64,000 nucleotides of DNA from Haematobia irritans (lineage: Eukaryota; Arthropoda; Insecta; Diptera; Muscidae): NCBI RefSeq assembly GCF_050003625.1, contig NC_134399.1, positions 146,066,473 through 146,130,472 on the forward strand. Direction: 5' to 3'. The translations under genes and the position numbers were made by a program. Positions 1-9,165 of this stretch are shown here, piece after piece (position 1 is the stretch's first letter; every line of letters begins with the position of its first letter). The notes under the pieces are model-generated. The model had not been told where the DNA came from. It made no database searches and saw only the letters and a program-made list of their open reading frames with translations.

Positions 1-302
1 TCTGAACCGATTTGGCTGATATTTTGCACGTTTCAAAATCAATAGGGATCGTCTTTGAGCCGAAACAGGACCCTATACCAAATTTTAGGACAATCGGACT
101 AAAACTGCGAGCTGTACTTTGAACACAAAAATACATCAACAGACAGACAGACAGACGGACATCGCTAAATCGACTCAGAATTTAATTCTAAGCCTATCCG
201 TATACTAAAAGGTTGGTCTATGATTACTCCTTCTTGGCGTTACATACAAATGCACAAACTTATTATACCCTGTACCACAGTAGTGGTGAAGGGTATAAAA
301 AC
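1..302 (-). mobile_element. DINE-1-like element, type B, 5' end only
   Basis: This is cut off by the window edge. It resembles the end of the complete type B copy at 54544-55750: the phrase around 'aatcaatagggatc', a run of GACA/GACG units followed by 'acatcgctaaatcgactcag', and a final 'gggtataaaa' at about 290-300. By DINE-1 convention the TTATACCC end is 5', so the copy is on the minus strand. It has no coding capacity. Confidence 0.7.
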
Positions 303-563
303 TAAATTGTATTCCGAATTTTGACATTAATTTAATTAACAAAAACTTTAATTTTTTTTTTTGAGATTTTTAACTAGCAGTTACGAAATGATTCCTTCTC
401 GAAAAGCAAAAATTAACAAAAGAATTAAACAAAGCAAAAATGCCAAGAATAACATCACATTGTAGAGTCAGTTTAGATTTGTTTGAATTGCCTGCCTTTT
501 GCACAAATTATGGCCTACAACGGGCCCCTTTCCCGGTGAAGAGGCGTTTTTAGATGATAGATA

Positions 564-1184
564 CACTGAAAAAAAGCATGCCCTGTTCCAAAGATTTTGA
601 TTCCGAGCCAAAGAAGCGCAGAATACAAGTAAGGATACTTTTAAGACACAATTCTCTTTTAAATTTGGGTTTTATGTACTTGCTTCTAGGAAGCACATTT
701 TAATTTTTTCAGATTTTTTTCTTCATATGCTATCAAAGTTCTTTAAAGCCGAGTTAATGACGACTTTATTTTCTAAATTAAGACTCGACTTCTAGTAGAA
801 ATTATGCTGTGTTTCAAGTAAAAAATCTTTAAAATAAAATGATGAAAAACATGTCCTATATTTGAACGATTTTTTGCTTTGTAGTCAAGATGCAAGACGA
901 CAAAAAAATTTAAAGACAATTTTATAAATTTTGAAAGAAATTTTCTGAATTATTAAAGTCAAGTTGGCCTTAGCCCAAAATTTTTTTCTTTCATGTTATG
1001 ATACCCATTTTTAAGTCAAAACTCTTAATTATAAGGACAATACGACCTCATTGAAAAGTTGATCGACTTTTGGACAAGGAAAAAACTATATATTAGAGAA
1101 ATGCGTCTTTTATGCTAAACAAAATTTGCATTCGTATTTTAAAGACATGAAATCTTTGACCTCACGACATTATTTTTTTCAGTG
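564..1184 (+). mobile_element. MITE alpha, full-length copy
   Basis: This 621-bp element is bounded by inverted ends CACTGAAAAAAA and TTTTTTTCAGTG and flanked by TA on both sides (562-563 and 1185-1186), as expected for a Tc1/mariner-mobilised MITE. It has no coding potential. A second copy at 45095-47464 matches it end to end apart from a 1.7-kb insertion at a TTAA corresponding to 910-913 here. Shorter copies are at 38275-38557 and 39422-39514. Confidence 0.75.
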
Positions 1185-1419
1185 TACTGTGGTATATTTT
1201 AGTGACAGCCTTACTCTCCAAAATGACAAAGGCGCAAAAGTCTTACGGATTAATATCTGGAGATTTTGATGGCCATTTTGCTGTAGAAATTAAACGAGAA
1301 GTCCTGTTGGAATGTCCAGGGTGTGTGGCCGAAATATTTGTCTGCTCAAGGCTTCAATAGTGTCCACACCCGAATTGTGCTGTAATTATTTTTTTTCGAA
1401 TTTTGAAATGTCAATGGTA

Positions 1420-1669
1420 CACCCAGAGAAGGAATATGATCACCTCAAACATGTTTCAAGAGCAAAATATTATTTTTGGATGGTGACCATGTAACATGTT
1501 TATCGCAAAAATGTTGTTTTCTCGGCAAACATAACGTGCTTTCTGAAAACAAATACATCATTTCCGAGAAAATAACATGGTTGCTGCGAACATGTTACAT
1601 GGTCACCATCCAAAAATAACATTTTGCTCTTGAAACATGTTTGAGGTGATCATATTCCTTCTCTGGGTG
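1420..1669. mobile_element. MITE beta, 250-bp foldback
   Basis: Two arms of about 80 bp (1420-1502 and 1587-1669) are near-perfect reverse complements, so the element can fold into one long hairpin. The termini read CACCCAGAGAAGGA and its complement, flanked by TA at 1418-1419 and 1670-1671. A small reading frame across the left arm is not a gene. A second, diverged copy lies at 54248-54441. It interrupts the mariner X relic. Confidence 0.8.
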
Positions 1670-1937
1670 TATGTTTATCAGCGATTAAGGCGAGAAGATT
1701 TTGTGACGGTCTAATGTGTGTGACCATATAGTCACGCAAGCACAGCCCGGGTTAGGGAAATTTTCCCTATAATATTCGGCATTAAAGGTGTGTATGTGAC
1801 ACGAAAGTCCACAATATTTACGATCTCATTTTCAGTTTGGTTCATCTGTCAGATCGCATTCCCTGATATGTCCCCGCATTAATACCCTAATAATGCAGAA
1901 TTCCTTCGAGGTAAGAGTATGTCGTATCTGGAATGTA

Positions 1938-2871
1938 AAGGGTGATTTGTTAAGAGCTTGATAACTTTTTTTAAACAAAAAACGCATAAAATTTGCAAAA
2001 TCTCATCGGTTCTTTATTTGAAACGTTAGATTGTTCCATGACATTTACTTTTTGAAGATAATTTCATTTAAATGTTGACCGCGGCTGCGTCTTAGGTGGT
2101 CCATTCGGAAAGTCCAATTTTGGGCAACTTTTTCGAGCATTTCGGCCGGAATAGCCCGAATTTCTTCGGAAATGTTGTCTTCCAAAGCTGGAATAGTTGC
2201 TGGCTTATTTCTGTAGACTTTAGACTTGACGTAGCCCCACAAAAAATAGTCTAAAGGCGTCAAATCGCATGATCTTGGTGGCCAACTTACCGGTCCATTT
2301 CTTGAGATGAATTGTTCTCCGAAGTTTTCCCTCAAAATGGCCATAGAATCGCGAGCTGTGTGGCATGTAGCGCCATCTTGTTGAAACCACATGTCAACCA
2401 AGTTCAGTTCTTCCATTTTTGGCAACAAAAAGTTTGTTAGCATCGAACGATAGCGATCGCCATTCACCGTAACGTTGCGTCCAACAGCATCTTTGAAAAA
2501 ATACGGTCCAATGATTCCACCAGCGTACAAACCACACCAAACAGTGCATTTTTCGGGATGCATGGGCAGTTCTTGAACGGCTTCTGGTTGCTCTTCACTC
2601 CAAATGCGGCAATTTTGCTTATTTACGTAGCCATTCAACCAGAAATGAGCCTCATCGCTGAACAAAATTTGTCGATAAAAAAGCGGATTTTCTGCCAACT
2701 TTTCTAGGGCCCATTCACTGAAAATTCGACGTTGTGGCTCGTTAGTAAGTCTATTCATGATGAAATGTCAAAGCATACTGAGCATCTTTCTCTTTGACAC
2801 CATGTCTGAAATCCCACGTGATCTGTCAAATACTAATGCATGAAAATCCTAACCTCAAAAGAATCACCCTT
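1938..2871 (-). mobile_element. mariner-like element of the DD41D (rosa) type, internally deleted
   Basis: The 934-bp element has terminal inverted repeats starting AAGGGTGATT at 1938 and ending AATCACCCTT at 2871, with the TA target duplicated at 1936-1937 and 2872-2873. It carries one uninterrupted transposase frame on the minus strand (2045-2758). Clean ends and an open frame make it one of the younger insertions in the window. Size is below the usual ~1.3 kb because the N-terminal coding part is missing. Confidence 0.85.
2045..2758 (-). CDS. DD41D mariner transposase lacking its N-terminal DNA-binding domain
   Basis: This 237-residue frame has no internal stop. It encodes a DDE-type cut-and-paste transposase catalytic domain: D35 in 'ILFSDEAHFWL', D128 in 'WFQQDGATCHTA' and D170 in 'CDLTPLDYFLW'. 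There are 41 residues between the second and third acidic residues, which is the DD41D signature of the rosa-type mariners. Full-length relatives are about 350 residues and have a helix-turn-helix N-terminus. Here the first seven residues (MNRLTNE) are joined directly to the start of the catalytic region (PQRRIFSEW), which looks like an in-frame deletion of roughly 110-140 codons. The start codon appears to be the ancestral one. The protein would keep catalytic residues but lack TIR-binding helices, so it is probably not an autonomous transposase. Whether it is expressed cannot be judged. Confidence 0.8.
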   Translation of the reverse strand: MNRLTNEPQRRIFSEWALEKLAENPLFYRQILFSDEAHFWLNGYVNKQNCRIWSEEQPEAVQELPMHPEKCTVWCGLYAGGIIGPYFFKDAVGRNVTVNGDRYRSMLTNFLLPKMEELNLVDMWFQQDGATCHTARDSMAILRENFGEQFISRNGPVSWPPRSCDLTPLDYFLWGYVKSKVYRNKPATIPALEDNISEEIRAIPAEMLEKVAQNWTFRMDHLRRSRGQHLNEIIFKK

Positions 2872-2873
2872 TA

Positions 2874-3202
2874 TATTTTCCATATGAGGATAGACATTTT
2901 GCCCATTCAGTTCAGGAGTTTGCCGACAAGATGCTGTCTAATTTGTAAACCCTGCATATCGTATAAAAGGTTGATAGTGGGTAAACTTTTTTTTATTTTT
3001 TGGGGGAAACGTTTCATATCCATGAACATTCTATTTTTTTATTTTTTAGTATTAAGATTTTAGTGTTAAGATCTTTTTACCTTCCATTATATAGAAGTGA
3101 ATCTTAGTGCCATAATACATTACTCTGTAATCGATTTGGCCACTTTTAGGGCTTATAGATTATGAATAAATATTGAATTGAATTGAAATTGAATTGAAAT
3201 TG
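2874..3202. other. no gene seen
   Basis: AT-rich sequence between the DD41D element and the GTGAG repeat. It ends in a short run of 'attgaattga' units (3170-3200). Nothing else recognised. Confidence 0.5.
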
Positions 3203-3676
3203 TCGTGAGTCACGCTCATGTCAACGGCGTGAGTGTGGGTGAGCGTGATTAACAAACCAAAATCTCGTGCCTGAGCGTGAGTCACGAAAACAATATCTTC
3301 GTGAGTGTGCGTGAGTAACGAATTACGCTCACGAAAATAATTCCGCTCTCCAACATAAAACGCTTAAAAGTTAAATTCATTTGTAATTTTAGTGACACCT
3401 AGGATGTTAAGAGTTTAATAACGCTCTCGATTTTAATCGTGCTCATGATTTCAGACACGTCCCTAAGGTAAATTACACATAAAATTATTCGTGAGTCACG
3501 ATATTTTTTGTGAATCACGGTATTTTTCATGAGTCACGACATTTTCGTGCGTGAGTGCAAGTTTTCTTTTCGTGAGTGTACGTGAGCGTGAGACCTACCA
3601 AACAATATTGTGCGTGAGTAAGATATTTCCGTCGTGAGTGTGCGTGAGCAAAATATTACTCACGTGCACACATCTA
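3203..3676. repeat. GTGAGTCACG-rich foldback repeat
   Basis: Dense, imperfect copies of CGTGAGTCACG, GTGAGTGTGCGTGAG and their complements. It ends at 'ctcacgtgcacacatct', which is the inverse of the 'gaggtgtgcacgtgtcacg' that opens the fragment at 12065. Other copies are at 46115-47032 and 56552-56950. It is non-coding and probably a non-autonomous foldback element with terminal motif TGCACGTG. Confidence 0.65.
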
Positions 3677-3683
3677 ATATGCA

Positions 3684-4028
3684 GCCACCGTGGTGCAATG
3701 GTTAGCATGCCCGCCTTGCATACACAAGGTCGTGGGTTCGATTCCTGCTACGACCGAACACCAAAAAGTTTTTCAGCGGTGGATTATCCCACCTCAGTAA
3801 TGCTGGTGACATTTCTGAGGGTTTCAAAGCTTCTCTAAGTGGTTTCACTGGAATGTGGAATGCCGTTCGGACTCGGCTATAAAAAGGAGGTCCCTTGTCA
3901 TTGAGTTTAACATGGAATCGGGCAGCACTCAGTGATAAGAGAGAAGTTCACCACTGTGGTATCACAATGGACTGAATAGTCTAAGTGAGCCTGATACATC
4001 GGGCTGCCACATAACTAACCTAACCTAG
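3684..4028 (+). mobile_element. tRNA-derived SINE, full-length
   Basis: The 345-bp element is flanked by the 6-bp repeat TATGCA (3678-3683 and 4029-4034). The 5' end is a tRNA-like head with perfect matches to pol III box A and box B. The body carries conserved blocks such as 'tttttcagcggtggatta'. The last ~75 bp ('tgtggtatcacaatgg' through 'cgggctgccac') and the (CCTAA)n tail match the 3' end of the LINE at 33396-33473. Other copies are near 4.8, 12.4, 16.7, 22.5, 46.6 and 61.0 kb. Confidence 0.9.
3691..3745 (+). promoter_or_regulatory. internal RNA polymerase III promoter of the SINE
   Basis: Box A TGGTGCAATGG (3691-3701) fits TRGYNNANNNG at every fixed position. Box B GGTTCGATTCC (3735-3745) fits GGTTCGANTCC exactly. 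The spacing is normal for a tRNA gene. The segment between folds as CCTTG/CAAGG with a 6-base loop, so the anticodon arm is not a functional tRNA one. Confidence 0.8.
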
Positions 4029-4034
4029 TATGCA

Positions 4035-4440
4035 CGTGGACCGACCATCGGCCGCTACGGCGACCCACATTATTACCACCGGTGGGACATGAGTTCTGGT
4101 GGCCAAACGAAAATATAACTTTTCAGCTGATCTCTTTAGCAAGTAATGTCGATTATTTTATTTGTCCCTAAACTGCCCAATTTCGGAATGGGAGAAACCC
4201 AAATTCAATAGGTGGCCCCGTTTGTGCAAGCGAACCAACTCCTTGACTGGTGAGCTCTTGGCCAAGTCGTTTTACAATATGTGTTGCATTCGTTCTTGCG
4301 AAATCTTCAAATCATGAGTTTTCTTCCACTGCGGTGCGAATTTCGATCAAATCTGATCGTCAGTCTTCGGATCCTTTCTGGTATTGTTGCCGATTTTTCA
4401 TCTATTTTGTGGACGTGATGCAACACTGAACACAGTAACT
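4035..4440 (-). pseudogene. mariner X transposase relic, N-terminal to central part
   Basis: On the minus strand the DNA around 4090-4240 decodes to a broken version of the 'F.IEQF.NKQNDR.YLPKRSAE' block shared with the copies at 55.8 and 60.9 kb, followed by an 'RLATRT..PP.V..W.AV' stretch. The segment at about 4330-4430 matches the N-terminal block also seen at 61.64-61.79 kb. Frame breaks are numerous. A SINE abuts its left edge. Confidence 0.5.
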
Positions 4441-4556
4441 AGAAATGACACAAGAAACAAGAGATTTATTCACATTTAAATGTTGCAGGGCTCTAACGAT
4501 AACCTCTTATTTTTTCCAGACAAATATACAAAAATCTGTTAGCTGTCGAACGAGCG

Positions 4557-4763
4557 AATTATAGCCACTTAGATTGGGGAAAAAATGTGTAATATTCTCG
4601 AAAGTAATTCCAAAATATGAAGGACACTGTGATATACAGTTTGGTTCCTATATCCCTCACAAAATTATATTATTTGGAATGATCATTTGGGCAAAAACAC
4701 GATGTGGGAAAAAGTAGTGTACAATCAAGGCAACATATTTTTTGCGAAACGAAAACGCCTTTA
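4557..4763. mobile_element. MITE delta copy
   Basis: This ~205-bp block is shared with 41040-41256, including 'atatgaaggacactgt', 'tatccctca', 'atcatttgggc' and 'ggcaacatattttttgcg'. The right end 'gcgaaacgaaaacgcc' is roughly the inverse of the left end of the 41-kb copy. No coding potential. A third copy sits inside a SINE at about 16.8 kb. Confidence 0.6.
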
Positions 4764-4787
4764 GAAATGATAGCAACCTGAAGAGAT

Positions 4788-5034
4788 TCACCGTGGTGCA
4801 AAAGTTAGCATACCCGCCTAACATATAGGGTCGTGGGACACCCAAAAGTTTTTCAGCGGTGGATTAATCCCTGTCAGTAATGCTGGTAAGATTTCTGGTG
4901 AGAATGTTTCTCTAAATGGATGCAATGGGAAACGCCATTCGAGTTCGGCTTCAAAAAAAGGTCCCTTGTTATTGAACTAAATATATGGTAACGCCATGGA
5001 CTGAATAGTCTAAGTGAGCCTATAGCTAACCTGT
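4788..5034 (+). mobile_element. decayed SINE copy
   Basis: Same order of blocks as the 3.7-kb SINE: 'ccgtggtgcaaaagttagca', 'aaaagtttttcagcggtgga', 'ggactgaatagtctaagtga' and a short tail. There are several internal deletions. Box B is destroyed (the head is cut at 'ggtcgtggga'), so it cannot be a source copy. Confidence 0.7.
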
Positions 5035-5210
5035 AAATAGTTTAAAATTTTATTTCTCCTCGATTAAAAAATAAGAAGTAACTACACATTTTTTTATGTT
5101 GAAACCTTTAACTAACCTCCCTGAAAATAAATAGGAAAACTTACGTTCGATTTTATGTTAACCGTATAACTTTCTAAGTTTATCTGATTTTAAATTAATT
5201 TCTATAAATA

Positions 5211-6035
5211 TGTTCTTTCCAAATGAATTGATCAGCAAAAACAAAAACAATGAAAATTTTCTTTCTTTAGAAAATTTTGTCAAAATTTTATTGCTATAGA
5301 AAATTTTGTCAAAATTTTATTTCTATAAAAAATTTTATCAAAATTTTATTTCTATAGAAAATTTTGTCAAAATTTTATTTTTATAGAAAATTTTGTCAAA
5401 ATTTTATTTCTATAGAATATTTTTTCAAAAAAAAAATTTATTAAAATATTAATAAAACCAATTTGTTCTCGTATTCTCATACAACATATTTGTTCTTAGA
5501 CAAAATGATTAGAATTAGATGAAATTATCTTCAACAAAAATTATGTATAATTGTAAAAAATACAATTTTAACTTCAATAATAATTGTCTAAATTTTATTT
5601 CTATAGAAAATTTTGTCAAAATTTTATTTCTATAGAAAATTTTGTCAAAATTTTATTTCTATAGAAAATTTTGTCAAAATTTTATTTCTATAGAAAATTT
5701 TGTCAAAATTTTATTTCTATAAAAAATTTTGTCAAAATTTTATTTCTATAAAAAATTTTATCAAAATTTTATTTCTATAGAAAATTTTGTCAAAATTTTA
5801 TTTTTATAGAAAATTTTGTCAAAATTTTATTTTTATAGAAAATTTTGTCAAAATTTTATTTCTATAGAATATTTTTTCAAAAAAAAAAAAATTATTAAAA
5901 TATTAATAAAACCAATATGTTCTCGTATAACATATTTGTCCTTAGACAAAATGATTAGAATTAGATGAAATTGTGTTCAACAAAAATTATGTATAATTGT
6001 AAAAAATACAATTTTAACTTCAATAATAATTGAGT
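5211..6035 (+). repeat. 29-bp minisatellite array 1, with a duplicated 155-bp spacer
   Basis: Tandem copies of a 29-bp unit (AAAATTTTGTCAAAATTTTA + TTTCTATAG) lie at about 5252-5430 and 5586-5880. Each block is followed by the same ~155-bp non-repetitive spacer (5431-5585 and 5881-6035, sharing 'aaatattaataaaaccaat' and 'gacaaaatgattagaatta'), so a block-plus-spacer segment was duplicated. The leader 'gttctttccaaatgaattga' at 5211 recurs at about 7492 before array 2. Non-coding. Confidence 0.85.
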
Positions 6036-7309
6036 AGCACAAAATCACCTGTTTTAATTTTAAACTACAAATAAAATTTAATTTCTTTTTCGTTAATTGT
6101 CACATGTCTATTTAAACAAGATATTTCACCTTGATAGGTGTAATCTCTTTGCAGTAGAAGTTGACAATTGTTGAGCACCTATAAGTCCATTTAATTGATT
6201 CATTCAATATATTCGGTGGTACGATAAATACCTCAGAGGACTTATCATAGATATACTATAGGTAATCGATTAAAAGTAAGTACTACATTTGACAAATATC
6301 AACAGCTTTAATTGAAAAATCAAAACGACCATTTAATCGAAAGTCAAGAGCAGAGAGAGAAGAGCAACATACATAGCTGCCGTAGATTTCAAATGACTAA
6401 GGAAACTAAAATCACCGTGACCGACAAACATTTATCATTTACGCATGGAATGATAACACTAGTTCACAAAGAAATTTAGAAAACATCAATTTATCTATAC
6501 AGAAGTGCACTTAAAAAACTTTTTAAAATTTATATCCAACAATTTTCAGCTTCTCCTAAGGATTTTGGATTGATTACGATCCAAAGATATGGCTTCTTTA
6601 AAATTTAGAAAATTTTTAGCGAGCTATCTAGCTTTAAATCGGCACAAAAGGTATTATTAATTGCCAAAGAAAAAATCTCTAAATCAAAAATTCAAAATCC
6701 TGAAAAATCCATATTTGAAGCTCTTTTTATCTTTAATTCGCAGATTTTATATTTCTTTAAATTTAAAGATTTTGTAGTAAGTCAAAAATGTTTTTGTTCA
6801 ATTTTGCATAGCATAAAAAACTCACTTATCTGACACAATATTTTGTAATTGACAACCAAGGATGGAAAATGCAGTACTATAGAACTGTTTTCAATACTTT
6901 TTCACCCGTAGTACCCCCGCGAATGACCTTTTGTGTAGACATTTTTTAGCCGATCTGATCTTTTTTTTTGAGCCGAATCTGATAGATTTATGGTACAATA
7001 GTTTTGACAAAATATTTTCATATTTTGAGAAAGTCTTTAACAAGCTTATTTACTAATAGTTTTTTACAAATTTGACAAATCAGACTAGTTCATGCGGAAA
7101 GAAAATCTCGATTTTGCAAAAGCCATAGTCAAAAACACGATTTTATTGCATTTCACAAATGTTTTAGTTGGAAAAAAGCATGTGATTCTATATTACGCTT
7201 CCACACGAACACTTTCTAGAGAAGAAGTTATCGATCACGTACTAAAATATTGCGAACCATTACAGACACGGTCGAAACCTGAGACAAAAATAATCTACCA
7301 ACTACCAAA
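6036..7309. other. no gene seen
   Basis: AT-rich, apparently unique sequence. A 90-codon open stretch at 7092-7364 runs into the minisatellite, has no recognisable domain and is not supported as a gene. Confidence 0.5.
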
Positions 7310-8700
7310 AAAAAATATTATTTTGCAAAATTTTATTTCTTCAGAAAGTTTTGTCAAAATTTAATTTATTAACAAAATTTTGTCATTTTTTTTTCTTTTA
7401 GACAATTTTGTCAAAATTTTATTTTATGTTTCATCAACATTTTATTTCTATAGAAAATTTTGTTTTATTTCTATAAAAAATATTGGCAAAATGTTCTTTC
7501 CAAATTGATCAGCGAAAACAAAAACAATGAAAATTTTCTTTCTTTAGAAAATTTTGTCAAAATTTTATTTCTATAGAAAATTTTGTCAAAATTTTATTTC
7601 TATAGAAAATTTTGTCAAAATTTTATTTCTATAGAAAATTTTGTCAAAATTTTATTTCTATAGAAAATGTTGTCAAAATTTTATTTCTATAGAAAATTGT
7701 TTTCGAAATTTTATTTCTGTAGAAAATGTTGTCAAAATTTTATTTCTATAGAAAATGTTGTCAAAATTTTATTTCTATAGAAAATATTGTCAAAATTTTA
7801 TTTCTATAGAAAATTTTGTCAAATTTTATTTATACACAAAATTTTGTCAAATTTTATTTCTATAGAATACTTTTTCAAAATTTTGTTTTTTTTTTTCTAT
7901 AGAAAATTTTGTCAAAATTTCATTTTTATAGAAATTTTGTCAAAATTTTATTTCTATAGAATATTTTGTCAAAACGTTTTTGTCAAAAGTTTATTTCTTT
8001 AAAATTTTTTGACTAAATTTTATTTTTTTATAAAATTTTGTCAAAATTTTATATCTATATAAAATGTTGTCAAAATTTTATTTCTATAGAAAATTGTTTT
8101 CGAAATTTTATTTCTGTAGAAAATGTTGTCAAAATTTTATTTCTATAGAAAATTTTGTCAAAATTTTATTTCTATAGAAAATGTTGTCAAAATTTTATTT
8201 CTGTAGAAAATTTTGTCAAAATTTTATATCTATATAAAATGTTGTTAAATTTTATTTTTATAGAATACTTTTTCAAAATTTTGTTTTTTTTCTATAGAAA
8301 ATTTTGTCAAAATTTCATTTTTATAGAAATTTTGTCAAAATTTTATTTCTATAGAATATTTTGTCAAAACGTTTTTGTCCAAAGTTTATTTCTTTAAAAT
8401 TTTTTGACTAAATTTTATTTTTTTATAAAATTTTGTCAAAATTTTATATCTATATAAAATGTTGTCAAAATTTTATTTCTATAGAAAATGTTGTCAAAAT
8501 TTTATTTCTATAGAAAATTTTGTCAAAATTTTATTTCTATAGAAAATGTTGTCAAAATTTTATTTCTATAGAAAATATTGTCAAAATTTTATTTCTATAG
8601 AAAATTTTGTCAAATTTTATTTCTACACAAAATTTTGTCAAATTTTATTTCAATAGAAAATTTTGTCAAAAAAATATTTTTATTTATCTACAGAAAATTC
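7310..8700 (+). repeat. 29-bp minisatellite array 2, with ~395-bp higher-order duplication
   Basis: Mostly exact 29-bp spacing of 'ctatag' (for example 7571, 7600, 7629). A distinctive variant stretch containing 'tagaatactttttcaaaa' and 'gtcaaaacgtttttgtc' occurs at about 7860-8075 and again at about 8258-8470, an offset of 395-398 bp. This shows a higher-order duplication. Open frames on the plus strand come from the unit having no plus-strand stop in any phase. Confidence 0.9.
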
Positions 8701-9165
8701 ATGAAGTACCATGAATTCTATCAATCTACAGTACAGTGGAATTCTACCAACCGCGGCTACCGTGCGGTGGTACTACGGTAGTCTTTATAAGCGGATAAAA
8801 AACTAAAAAAACTATTTAAAACTGAGGAGTTGACAAACAAAACTTTATTTTCTTTAAAATTCAGTCTAATGGAGCCCTTGACAATATTCTTTCAATGGAA
8901 TTTTTGTTGAAATTTAGTGAAAAGTACTTTTTTGCTGAAAAAATACCTCTTGTGTACTTTTTTAAAAATTGTATTTTCCATCCCTGTTGACAACTAAGCA
9001 CGACAATTTCCGTTATTAAAAAGAAATTTTCGGAGTGAAGAGAATTGGAAGAGCGCGAGTAAGAGTACCTTAGCACCTGGGTTGCCATTTTGGTCCTATC
9101 GGACCAAAATTGTTCGGACCAGATGGAATTTGGTCAATTTTGGTCCATTTTCGGTATTTTTTTTA
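8701..9165. other. no gene; short inverted repeat near array 3
   Basis: Unique-looking sequence between two oppositely oriented minisatellite arrays. At 9092-9113 TTTTGGTCC and GGACCAAAA form an inverted repeat with a 4-base loop, and GGTCC/GGACC motifs recur on both sides of array 3 (9090-9150 and 10615-10700). Confidence 0.45.

Larger units (their letters stand above)
480..1780 (-). pseudogene. mariner X transposase relic, C-terminal half, interrupted by MITEs
   Basis: Read on the minus strand, about 1200-1290 encodes a decayed version of the mariner C-terminal catalytic region: the DNA corresponds to the 'WPPKSPDLNPLDF' block, with a stop in it. About 1740-1780 matches the 'CRNYRENVL'-type segment that also occurs in the copy at 12.3 kb. 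The lower end (480-545) resembles the region just past the C-terminus in the copy at 60.6 kb. MITE alpha (564-1184) and MITE beta (1420-1669) sit inside it. Stops and indels throughout make it a fossil. The exact limits are uncertain. Confidence 0.55.

Noticed and set aside
3684..3756. Functional tRNA gene
   Set aside because: A and B boxes are perfect, but the anticodon loop has six bases, no acceptor stem closes it, and it continues into a repeated SINE body.
5252..5880. CRISPR-like array
   Set aside because: Units are contiguous with no unique spacers, AT-rich and found in a eukaryotic setting; it is a minisatellite.
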